From positions 62,001-126,000 of the forward strand of contig WOFQ01000002.1 of assembly GCA_012184525.1 (NCBI GenBank): DNA of 64,000 bases, in the 5' to 3' direction. Source of the DNA: Xenoacremonium recifei. Lineage: Eukaryota > Ascomycota > Sordariomycetes > Hypocreales > Nectriaceae. The notes under the pieces were generated by a model. It saw only the letters and a list, made by a program, of their open reading frames with translations, was not told the origin of the DNA and ran no database searches. Shown piece after piece: positions 31,575-41,511 of this stretch (position 1 is the stretch's first letter; the number at the start of each line of letters is the position of its first letter). Made by a program: the position numbers and the translations under genes.

Positions 31575-32045
31575 TGTGGGGAGGATGAAGCGAGGCAGGC
31601 GTTCAAGAGCAAAGGACCAGGACCGGGCGGACGGCGGGCAGACGAGCGGGATCGTCGAGATTCGCGGGCAAGTGGGAGAAACTGAAGCTGAAGCTGTGAG
31701 GATCTCAGAGCGACGACGACACGTAGCTCATGGCTGGCCAGGAGGTGGACGAGAAAAAAAAGGCGACAGGCACAGCGCCCGCCTGTGGCCCGTGCGCGGG
31801 GCTTGGGGCTAGTGCCGGTCTAGCCACAGTCTAGCCACGTCTAGCCACTGCTCGGCCAGGGGTCTGGCAATCTTGGGACGGAAGGGGTCACATGACTCTG
31901 CCCAGCGCCACACGTGAGTGGTGGCTCAGCACGCCAAACTTTTGGGATGCAAGGCTGCGGAAACATTTTTGACGACAAAGATTCCGAGTCCCTCCTCCAA
32001 CCACCACGAAGCTCCACGCGCTCGCAGCTGCCCGCCGCCGCAACC
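31575..32045. promoter_or_regulatory. Bidirectional promoter of BFR1 and RPB5
   Basis: There are 471 bp between the two start codons. The decamer GTCTAGCCAC occurs three times in a row at 31818, 31829 and 31839, and a CACGTG E-box lies at 31911-31916. No TATA box is obvious, as is usual for housekeeping genes. Confidence 0.6.
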
Positions 32046-32915
32046 ATGGATATCGACAATCTTCCCACCGATGCCCAGTCGAAGGAGGTCGTGAGGCTCT
32101 GGCGAGCGTGGAAGACGGTGCACGAGATGGTCGCCGACCGAGTAAGAGCACCCTTGCGGACATCGCCCTTTGTTCGCCATGATCGTCGCGCATCACGTCG
32201 ATATATACACCCAACTCGAACCTGCGGCTGACCCAATCCCAGGAATACGAGCTTGCTGAAGAAGAAGTCAAGATCTCGCTGGATCGCTTTCGCGACGAAT
32301 ACTGCAACGCCGACGGCACCGTCAAGTGAGCCTGAGCCCCAACCCTGGTGTCTACCCGTCGCATCGCATCGCTAACCCTCTCCTCGCAGCCGCGCAAAAC
32401 TCCAGTTCTCCGCCCGTCCCAGCGATGCCATGCTCAAGAAGTTCACGCCCCCCGCCACGGACGCCAACCCTGACCCCTCGCCGGACTGCGGCCCGGTCTG
32501 GGTCGAGTTCCTCTCAGACAAGCAGTTCGGCGTGAGCCAGATCCGCCAGTTCGCCAAGTACACCATCGCCAACAACTACAAGACGGGAATCATGGTGACG
32601 CACGTGCCGCTATCGCCCGCTGCCCGCAAGACCCTCACCAGCGTCGAGAACCTGGCCAAGATCGAGTGTTTCCTCGAGGACGACTTGCTCGTCAACATCA
32701 CCCACCACGAGCTCGTGCCCAAGCACGTGCTGCTGTCGCGCGAGGAGAAGATTGCCCTCCTGAAGCGCTACCGACTCAAGGAGACACAGCTGCCGCGCAT
32801 CCTGCAGCGGGATCCCGTGGCGCGGTACCTCGGTTTGAAGCGTGGCCAGGTGGTCAAGATTATACGGAACAGCGAGACGGCTGGCCGGTATGCTAGCTAT
32901 CGGTTGTGTGTCTAG
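32046..32915 (+). CDS. RPB5: RNA polymerase I/II/III shared subunit RPB5 (ABC27)
   Basis: Exons 32046-32141, 32243-32325 and 32390-32915 give 234 residues, close to the yeast length. The N-terminal jaw domain has VVRLWRAWKTVHEMVADREY and LSLDRF-like KISLDRFRDEYC. The C-terminal assembly domain is highly conserved: NITHHELVPKHVLLSREEK, LLKRYRLKETQLPRILQRDP, VARYLGLKRGQVVKIIR and ETAGRYASYRLCV at the end. RPB5 is a structural subunit of all three nuclear RNA polymerases and contacts downstream DNA. The intron junctions restore EYELAEEEVKISL and GTVNRAKLQFSARP. Confidence 0.95.
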
Positions 32916-33885
32916 ACGAGGGAAGTGTTTATCAGGGAATGGAGGGCTCTTGGTACGAGGATGGAGGCGTCCATGTTGCGATTGCGGTTCTAAAAAGCTG
33001 GCGTTCCAGGGGTTCCAATGTAGATCTTCGATGCTCGTGGTAGGGCAGATCAGAAATTGCATAACGAATAAGGATCAATTTGTCTCTCATTGTCTTTCCC
33101 ATGTGTTTCGTATGGGGATATTGTAATGTCATTCTCGATCCCTTCAGATGCTCCACGTGACAACGGAATCTGGCCAAGCTCGTTTTGCTTGAGACATGTC
33201 GATGTGCTAACGGCGGAGGAGAAGCGCTAACGTCCCGAGACACATCGTCGAAATTTTATAGCTATACGGAGTAGATATATGATATAGTTCCTTTGCGAAA
33301 GCCTGCAAACTACAAGTCTCATGGCATTGCCGTTGCTTTAATACTTCTAGGCAGGGAAAACCAGAGAACGTAGATTATGCCATGAAAATTATTTGAATTT
33401 GAATAATGATGAATCCTCATAGGTATCCTATACAGACATGCTTGTTCCGTCATAAGCTTGGCTCTCGAAAGCCGGGGTATATGTAATCAGTCCAACCAAC
33501 GTCCCAAATCCCAATCCAAATGATGCCATGTAAGGCGTTGCGAAGGTGGCAGAAAACTATAGTCATGCTGCCTTGGACTTCCCCTCCAAGGAAAATACCC
33601 TGATGGGGAGAGTAAAGTAAAAGAATAAGAAAGAATACAGCAATGCTTGCTCCCGTTGTCCCAGATGAGCACAGCCGCTCATCGACAAAAAGTAGCTCCC
33701 GTACACCAGCGCCATCCAGACATCTAGAGTGTCTACATATAAAAGGGAGTAGAAAACACCCCTACCCAATCATCTCGCTGTTGTCGTCATTATACATGTC
33801 GTATATAGTAAAGGTCGTAATATCAAATGTGTACCTGCGGTATCACACGTCTCTGTTTTGGTATGTGTCGCGCCTCGCCCAGGAT
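32916..33885. other. Intergenic region between convergent genes
   Basis: About 1 kb lies between the RPB5 stop and the 3' end of the Pth11-like gene. It is AT-richer than the flanks. No gene or repeat is seen. Confidence 0.5.
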
Positions 33886-35518
33886 TTATTTCAGGAGACC
33901 GCCCGGGTCGTGAAGTTCTTGTTCGGGCTTTCCGTGAATATTAAAGCCGGGCTCTGGCTGGCCTTGTATTATGGTTTGTAGTTCGGTGCCTCCTGATCTG
34001 CTTCTCCTAGCTTGCCTCGTGTTCAGAGGGCCGAGGAGTCCGCCAAGATCTTGGAGAAGGGCGGTCGAGCCTCGCCTAAACCCGCCAGTAGCAGCTGGTA
34101 GAGACGGGGCTGGGAGAGAGTGAGCGGTTCCGGACTCGGTGTTTGACGAGGTATAGCTTGCACGGCGATAGCTTCCGTTGCTGCCATTGCTTTCGCCAGG
34201 ACCATCTAACAAGCCACCCACGTCGAAAAAGGAGACTTTCCGCGGAGAGGCTACCGAATCGCTTCTCGTCATTGAGGGCATCGAAAACGGATCGTGAACC
34301 AGCAAAGAGTCGTCACTGCGCTCAGCATTGCTGCGTTGGCGCTGAGGGAACTGCCAACGGTCCATTTCATCGCCCAGTCTCATTGTGGGAGCTGGGCCAT
34401 AGAGGGAACCAGGTTCCGCATCAGGCTGGTCTCTCAGATCAGAATCGACCGCCATTCCGACATCCCTTACGAGATCCTCATCACTGCCCCAATGGCGATG
34501 CATGGTAGGTCTCCGGGTATTGCTCACGCGGTCAAATGACTCGGGAACAGAAGTTCGGCGGAATTTCTGCTTCTTGAGACCCCGATCTCGCACGAATGAG
34601 CCCAAGACAAGGGAGTTGGCGGATGCTGTGGCGAATAGGAGCTCCACGGAGGCGAGAAGTGAGCGATACTGCTGCCGACCGTGCTCGCGAATAATATTGG
34701 GGACCCGATAGAGGGTGACTCCCACAACTGAGAGGCTCAGTGAGAACAAGAGGATAAGCTGCATTTTCCTCTTGATTGTCATCGAGCTAGTGACGATGAG
34801 GGGAATGGGGAAAAAGACGAGTAATAAGTCAGTGAAGACATTGCAGACGGCCATGGTGAGGAGCTGGGCATAGCCCTGGCGACATTGGCCACCAGGATCT
34901 GGCAGTACCTGCCAGTAGTGTGTGAAAGGATGGCACTCGGCGAGGTCGCTAATGACCACGGCAATGAAGGTGAGAACGAGAATCACCCGAATGGCCTGCA
35001 GGCTCGTCTGCCATGAGCGCTCCCAAGTGACGCCGGTCAGACGCCGGAGAAATTCGAGAATGGTGTTTTTTAATATCCACAACCTGTCGGAGAAAATCAT
35101 TGAATTAGCTTTCGCAATCTTAACTCTTAACGTTTGTGGAATAAATGGCTGGTTCAATGGAGGGGGATTGGCACGCCACATACGTCGCCGCATAGAAAAT
35201 CCGACTGGCCAGGACTAGGCCGCTGGCAATGGATATTCGCTTTTTTTGTTCGTCGGTGAGGTCAACACCGGTGAAGTCGGCATTGTTGGTTCCGTAGAGT
35301 AGGATATAATGGACGCATCCCATGCGCAGGTACAGCGGTATCAGGGCGAGCGCCGCGATTCGGTCCTCTGTGAAGAGCCGCTCAGTTCGGATGAAACGCC
35401 CAGCCAACCGCAACAGGATGATGATGGTGCAGAAGGACGTCGCCCACCAGCAGACAAGCAAGGTCGGCTTGTCGTACTTGAAGTCGCGGAGGCTGGGAGG
35501 ATCGGAATAGAGCGTCAT
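33886..35518 (-). CDS. Pth11-like integral membrane receptor (seven helices)
   Basis: Exons 35518-35184 and 35083-33886 give 510 residues; the 100-nt intron (GTATGT...GACAG) joins in phase 2. The helices match the fungal rhodopsin-like Pth11 domain: LLVCWWATSFCTIIILLRLAGR, DRIAALALIPLYLRMG, ISIASGLVLASRIFYAATLW, a W-containing RVILVLTFIAVVISDLAECHP with a conserved QCRQGYAQLLTMAVCNVFTD loop and helix, KMQLILLFSLSLSVVGVTLYRV, and LLASVELLFATASANSLVLG. An extracellular CFEM domain is absent. A polar C-tail of about 240 residues has many Ser and Arg residues. In plant and insect pathogens, family members sense host surfaces, but most are uncharacterised. Confidence 0.85.
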
Positions 35519-37245
35519 GGCTGCGGCTGAGGTCCACGCCCGTCGTCCTCCGCAGAGGTCCCGACGAGCGAGGTGGGAGGAGAGGACGGCGAGCCGCGAA
35601 GAGGATCGGGTCGACGATGTATCACGGGAATTCGATAGATGGTGTTTGGAGGGGTTTCGGCGGTGTCCTGACGGCGGTCGAAACCCAGATGTCGAGAGGG
35701 TTTACTGGGTTGACTCTGACATGAGATGGCTGGCTGTGGCACTTTGGTGGCAGCGGATGTGGCAGCGGCTGTGGCAGCGGGAGCCTCAATGAGAGCGGTG
35801 GATGCATGTAAGTCGCAACAGCGGGCGATGCAGATTCTGGCGCATTCGGGAGCGGGCGAGACACGGCGAGGGGCGGCAGAGACAGGAAGGGCCCGGATCG
35901 GGGAATGCGACACGGGATTTCGAGCTGGAGATGCAAGAATATGAGGTTGGAGAGGCGAGGCAAGGTTGAGCAGCGGAGGAGGAGAGGAAGAGGATGAGCA
36001 AGCTGAAAAGGGAAGTGGGAGTGGGTGTGGGAAAGCAGAGGGGAAGGAAGGTGCGGTAGGGGGGGTGTGTGTGGATGGCGATGCACTAAAAGTAGGCCCT
36101 GTCAGTGAGGGTTGAGTGGGAGGACAGCGCCGTGAGTCGCTGCAAATTCCGTCCTTCTCGCAACACCTCAGTTGGCAGTCCGGAGTAGCGCCCCGGATAG
36201 CGTAGGTAGCGTCATGCTGAGCCCTGGAGAGCCCTCTGCTCTGTACTAAAAACGCCCCGAACTAAGGCGACCGTTGGCTGGCGCCATTGCCAGCAGGCCA
36301 GCACCCGCACCGAGTCGTCTTCTAGCGGGCGGAAGTGCTGTCTTTCGGGGCTTTGCTCCAGAGAGACTGGATGCATTGGAATGTGCCTCAGCTGGGGCCG
36401 TTACAGACTATGGAGTACACGTAGGGCGGAATGAGGAGGGTGATGGTGTTCTCAGACGCCTCAGGGTCCCGTACCCGCCAGCTTCGCTCAATCAGGGCTC
36501 GAGGCCCGTCACAGTTTCGCCGCCTCTTATCGTCTCGACCACACTTCTTGCACGGATTAATTTGGGGAGGCTGGAGAGACGCACGCACGCACGCAAAAGC
36601 AAGACGAACGACCAGGGATCAACAAGCGACTCGACTCGACCCGGACCCGGCCTGGTGCATCTTCTGTGCGTACCCGAAGAGGATCATTGTGACCTCCCGA
36701 ATGCCTGATAATCCGTGGATGTGGCTTGCCCTCGGACGCCGTCCTCGACTCAGAGAGGCGACCTGCCGATCTGCAGGCTGTCCCGTGTTCCGGAGCCTGT
36801 CAGCTAGAGCAGAGGGAGTGTGTCGTAATAAGGCAGTGATTATGGAATCATGAGCGTACGCATGAGGCGCCGAAAGAGGACGCAACTCAGCACTGGCAGC
36901 CGCACCTCGGTGGAGAGAGAGGCGCCATTAGCGGTCACGGGTACGAGCCACAGCACCAACTACGCCAGGGCGCAGGCCGCCGGGCGAGGTGCGAGCCCCA
37001 GGAAGCTTGAGCCCAGAACTGCTGCCGCCACTGGACGGCTGGGCTGGTTCATCATCAGCCCTCAGCGGTGGGCTCCGGTGGCTCCCACGTCCCCTCTGGC
37101 CCCCCGGATGCCGAGAGATAGCGAGACAGCACCTTGGGGATAGTTGGGAGCATGCGGATTGGCTCATGCGCGTGGGTTGGCGGAACGGGGGGGGCGTGAT
37201 GAGGCCCTTTTGCGAGGTTGACAACGGGGGTCTGGTCTGGCCCAG

Positions 37246-37270
37246 GTCAGTTCAGTTCAGTTCAGTTCAG
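37246..37270 (+). repeat. TTCAG pentanucleotide repeat
   Basis: One GTCAG is followed by four perfect TTCAG units. Confidence 0.8.
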
Positions 37271-38612
37271 CCAACGGCTTTGCTGTCTGCGAGTGGGCGG
37301 AGCCGCGGGCGGGAGTCGACGATGGTCAAGCTTGTGACAGCGGAGGACGAATTGGGCATTGCCAGTCAGTGCGCTCAGTCGTCGAGGGCCTCGGGGCCGA
37401 GGAGGAGGACAAGACGGGACAGGACAGGACAAGGATTGGATGAAAGAGTGGCGGGCGGATGGATGGAGTTGGATGGGTGTAGGGACGGTCGATCGAGGGT
37501 CGCACCGCATCGGTGGGCTTATTCGAGAGTGTCACCAGCGGTAGCACAGGAGCATCAGGGCGCAACCCAGCGAGAGAGCATCGCTGAGAAGGGCCGGCTC
37601 CTTAGATCTGTTTGTGAGAGCAGAAAGTGGTGATGGAGTCGAGGCCAGCTCTGTCCTGTCTGCCTCGGTGCTGCAAGAGCGCTAGCGCCCTGCGAGGAGT
37701 GCCTGCCGTCTTTGTTTCTCTTTGCTTTTTTCCCTTCGGTACAAGGTGTCAATCGATAATTGCACCTCACCCATGAGAAAGACTCGGTGATCAACCCAAG
37801 CGACAAAACAATCGAGCACGCAAGCCCGCCCAGCCCAGGCCAGTCAGACCGGTTCACCGGTAGCCCTGCAACATCACGCGACAATGTCGTATCCTTGCTG
37901 GGGGCGACACAACACGACACAACCCAACCAGACCCGACCAGGCAGCCTGCTTGCTCTTCACAAGCCAGGCCCAGGACCCCTCGAGCGCAGATATGGAGCA
38001 CCGCGATGGCTTCCGAATGGCCAGAACCGACGCCCGTGGCCCATGGCCTGTTTGCTCGCTGGGGAGAGATTCCAGGGGAAAGCCCCATCCGATGCACCGC
38101 GCCGCTGGGACGGGGGATCCTCTCTCGATGGACGCTCACTCGCTGCTGCGCTCTCGCGGACCTGTAATATTGGAGGTTATTCGTCTGCCTGGGCCGGCAT
38201 GCTGGGATTGCATCCTTGGAGTCTTGGGGTTCTTGGCCGCTGTTGGTTGCATCTACTCTGCATCTATCTCACTCAGACGGCGCGTGCAAGGCTTCTGACA
38301 GACAGCCAGCCAGGCCGTCAAGTCAACCTCCAACAGACACTGAGAACTGAGACATGATCCAAGACATCGCGGGCAGTCCAATGTCAAATTCTGGAGCCAC
38401 CCCTCCCCTCCCCTCCCCTCCATCAATCAGTCCCCTCCCCAGCCCTTATCTGCCCCCCACTGCTGGATCCAGCCTTATCTTCCTCGCTGCAGATGGCCCC
38501 AGCTCTTCTTACCTGTCAGTTATTAGCGATCCGCGACTATCCTCGATGCGACACCGGCGTCGAACTGCGATGCCACGCTTCTGCTCATCAAGGCCTCATC
38601 AACGGCTTGCCA

Positions 38613-38632
38613 GACCGACCGACCGACCGACC
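38613..38632 (+). repeat. GACC tetranucleotide repeat
   Basis: Five perfect GACC units occur in tandem. Confidence 0.8.
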
Positions 38633-39131
38633 GTCCCCTTGGGAGCTCCTGCTTCAACGCACGATCCAACCAGCGCCCTCTCCGACAACACGCGCACGCC
38701 CTCCCCTTGCCGGCTCGCGGCGGTGGTTGCATCTCGCGGCTGTCAGATCCGAGGACTAAGTAACATGCAGCGCATTGAACATTTCAGTGACAGATTGACT
38801 TTTACGGATCGCAAATGAATTAGTTGCCAAGCCAAGACCAGGAGAACCTCCAGTCTGCTCCACCTCTTTGTTCAGTGCCTCGAGGGATTCCTCCCCGCCT
38901 GTCCTCCGGCAACGTTCGTCCGACTCGACTCTGTCACTCTGTGCCTTTGCTCTCTAGGAGCTCGGACGCTGTCAAACCATCCCGGGCCGACTCGAAGCTC
39001 GTCCGTTTGGCCCAACAGGAGGATATACTAATAGATAACCATTCAAGAGGGCTCTCTCTTCTCGGCTGGGATGGTTTTGTGTATAGATACCTGCTACCTT
39101 TGATACCTATAAGACATTTTTCAAAAATCGT

Positions 39132-40409
39132 CTAGAAGAGCTGCATGGTTCCATATACCTCCCTTAACTGTTCCCAGGTTACGCTCTTTCCGTAGATCAG
39201 CTCTGCGACCATCTTGCCAGCAAAAAGACTCCCTCTTGGCGAGGACATGTACTGACGATAGGTAATCTCCGCACTCTTTGAAGCCATATAAGTGGAAAGG
39301 GACATACGGTTCGGGCTCGGCGTCAAGTCCGCCTTAAGGTTATACAGGCGCGGCCCCTGTCCTGGATCTCTCTCCATTTCCCTGAGAGCCTCCACGACGA
39401 GCTTCTTTAGCTCGACCATAGGTCGATTCTCCTGCTCTGACATCCCCGGGAAGGTGGCAAACTCTGGGCAGACGGATAACTGCTCGAGAGGCGCGGCCTG
39501 GGCACTGCTCCAGTCGATAATTCCCGTCAGATTGTATTCGCTGTCAAAAAGCATGTTTCCGAAATGCAAGTCGAGGTGACAAAGAGGAAAGGGACCATGG
39601 ACCATGTCCTCAATGACGATTTGGGTCAGCGCCGTTTTCAGCACCCAGCATGCCGTCAGCCAGTCTGGGTCACCTGGATGCAAGGCCATCATTTCCCGGT
39701 TCTCGCTCTGTCTCTGATTGTAAAAATACTCGAGCGAGGTGTTTAGGGGACCGGGCGAAGCGTGCCAGGCCATAGGAATGATCTCGCAGGGTTGATCAGC
39801 GTTCTCTCCGCACCAAAGACGCCCAATACGGGGGAAAGTCAGCCTCTGGAGTTCTGCAAAGACGTGGGCTAGTTGCTTGGCCACTTTGGCGTGGTGTTGG
39901 CGAGGTATGGTTGTCGCCAACCCGTGTGGGAGGGTATGGCCACCTGGGTACTCCATGAAAACGTACGGGTAGCCGAAGGGTTGGTCTGCAGAAATCTCAA
40001 AATCGAAGACCCTGGAGATCGGGATGGTGGTGTGCTTCTTGATTATTTTCATTGTAGCTATCTCGCTGAGCATCGAGGTTCTGTCGCCGTCATCAAGGGT
40101 TTGATGCGGGATCCGGGCGACCCAGTACACATTGTCTGAGAATGCAAGTTCCAGGACGAGATTGTTAAAGCCAGATGCAAAATGTGTCAGATTAACATTG
40201 CAATCAACATGGGGAGGCAAGTCCGGTTGATGCCTCCTCCGCGACTCTATTCCGCGTGCCTTTAGATATTCGAAGTTTGCTGTGGAGAGAAGTCGCTGGA
40301 TTCGCTTGGATTTGTCCGAGCTGGAATTCAGTGCGGAAGAGTCTGGCCAGTGTGCGCTTGGTCTCTCCATGTTGCCGGGTTGTAGACAGCTGAAGCGCCT
40401 CGCCTGCAT
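39132..40409 (-). CDS. Aminoglycoside phosphotransferase (APH)-fold family protein
   Basis: A single exon encodes 425 residues. The kinase-like fold has an N-lobe with FASGFNNLVLELAF and YWVARIPHQT, followed by SEIATMKIIKKHTTIPISRV. The hinge is FGYPYVFMEYPGGHTLPHGL. The catalytic loop is LCHLDLHFGNMLFD (HxDxxxxN) and the metal-binding aspartate is in LTGIIDWSSAQAAPLEQL. In filamentous fungi such proteins are common, numerous and mostly of unknown substrate; they are seldom antibiotic-resistance genes. The ATG at 40370 (MERPSAHWPDSS) is an equally plausible start. Confidence 0.8.
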   Translation of the reverse strand: MQARRFSCLQPGNMERPSAHWPDSSALNSSSDKSKRIQRLLSTANFEYLKARGIESRRRHQPDLPPHVDCNVNLTHFASGFNNLVLELAFSDNVYWVARIPHQTLDDGDRTSMLSEIATMKIIKKHTTIPISRVFDFEISADQPFGYPYVFMEYPGGHTLPHGLATTIPRQHHAKVAKQLAHVFAELQRLTFPRIGRLWCGENADQPCEIIPMAWHASPGPLNTSLEYFYNQRQSENREMMALHPGDPDWLTACWVLKTALTQIVIEDMVHGPFPLCHLDLHFGNMLFDSEYNLTGIIDWSSAQAAPLEQLSVCPEFATFPGMSEQENRPMVELKKLVVEALREMERDPGQGPRLYNLKADLTPSPNRMSLSTYMASKSAEITYRQYMSSPRGSLFAGKMVAELIYGKSVTWEQLREVYGTMQLF

Positions 40410-41511
40410 CTAGGAGGCTCAGACCGCTGCCGCAAAGGGACTCGAGCATCTCAAAAAGAACGCACCTTGCATTGACGAAATCCACACGAATCCTTGGCGC
40501 ATGCAATGTCTATCTGCCGGCGGCAATCGAAGGACCCTCGTCGCTGCGGTGCGCGCCCCCGAGAAAACTCGTACCATCCCGATCCCATGCGGCCTCTTAT
40601 CACGCCTCCGAAGAACCGGACCGCCCTCCCTACCTCAAGCCTCAACACCAGCCAACCCCCCCTATTATCCCGATGTCCTGCGCCCCTGTGAGTCTAAAAT
40701 TCGAGTTTTCCAGTTGCGCAATCCCACTCTGTATCTGGGATAGTCTCTCTAAATCACGCGGACTATCGACCGTTGCGCCGCCGTCAGAAACGCTCCGGCC
40801 GCGCAAAGCGTTCTTTTCTAGCCCTTTCACGCTACGGTGTTGCGAAACTCTGGTCGGCCTTCTAGAAGGATGCGCAGAAGCCGCGCTAACGGCATGGATT
40901 GAAACCTTGATTTGCGACTATGGACAGCCGTCTCTGCGGCCAGCGGCAGCGAGATATGCAAAGGTGATCGAGCTGCTTCTTTGGGAAGGGAAGCTTGTCG
41001 GGGCGGCGGGGGAAGGGAGATAGATAGATGGCCGGTGCTTTGCCCTGTCTGTGTGGCTGGGCTGGAGCTGAGGCGGGTTTCAACGGCATAGGGTGAGACG
41101 GATCATCATTAGGTGAAGTCTGGGACCGGAAACGAGATGAGGAATGTTGGCGGGCCAGTTTCTTTTTATCTCGTCATCGTCGTCCACCAAGGTGGTGTGC
41201 TGGAGGCAAAAGAACGCTTCCCCATACTCGCCTACAGACTCCGTATTGCCTCTACCCCAGGTTTGGCTCTGGCAGCTGGAGTCTTTCCCCGGTCTCTCCC
41301 GCCGCTTTGACGATCTTGAATGCATTGGTCAACTTGTGAGTAATACCACGCGTAATAGTTTTCTCTGTCCACGACCTTCCTGTCTCGGCCAGCCCCAGTC
41401 ATAGCCTGAGCCTGCGAGAACGAGCACCGTTTCACGTCCATCCTCATTCCCAGGAACCGCCACCCGCTGCCAGATCAACTACAAACCCTCAGAACCTGTC
41501 AAGCGGCCTGC
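40410..41511. other. Intergenic region, no convincing gene
   Basis: The gap holds a 183-codon plus-strand frame (40472-41023) with no family features and a short GATA-type tract near 41020. It also covers the 3' side of the tubulin cofactor D gene. Confidence 0.45.

Larger units (their letters stand above)
35519..39131. other. Long GC-rich intergenic region with many microsatellites
   Basis: This 3.6 kb gap has no recognisable gene. Open frames of 90-214 codons exist on both strands but lack domains, and their amino-acid content is low-complexity. Simple repeats include (ACGC)4 at 36579-36594, (TTCAG)4 at 37251-37270 preceded by GTCAG, CCCCT repeats at about 38400-38421 and (GACC)5 at 38613-38632. 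Confidence 0.55.

Noticed and set aside
40472..41023. 183-codon plus-strand frame upstream of the APH-like gene
   Set aside because: There is no recognisable family and no promoter; it could be a decayed gene, but the sequence does not support that.
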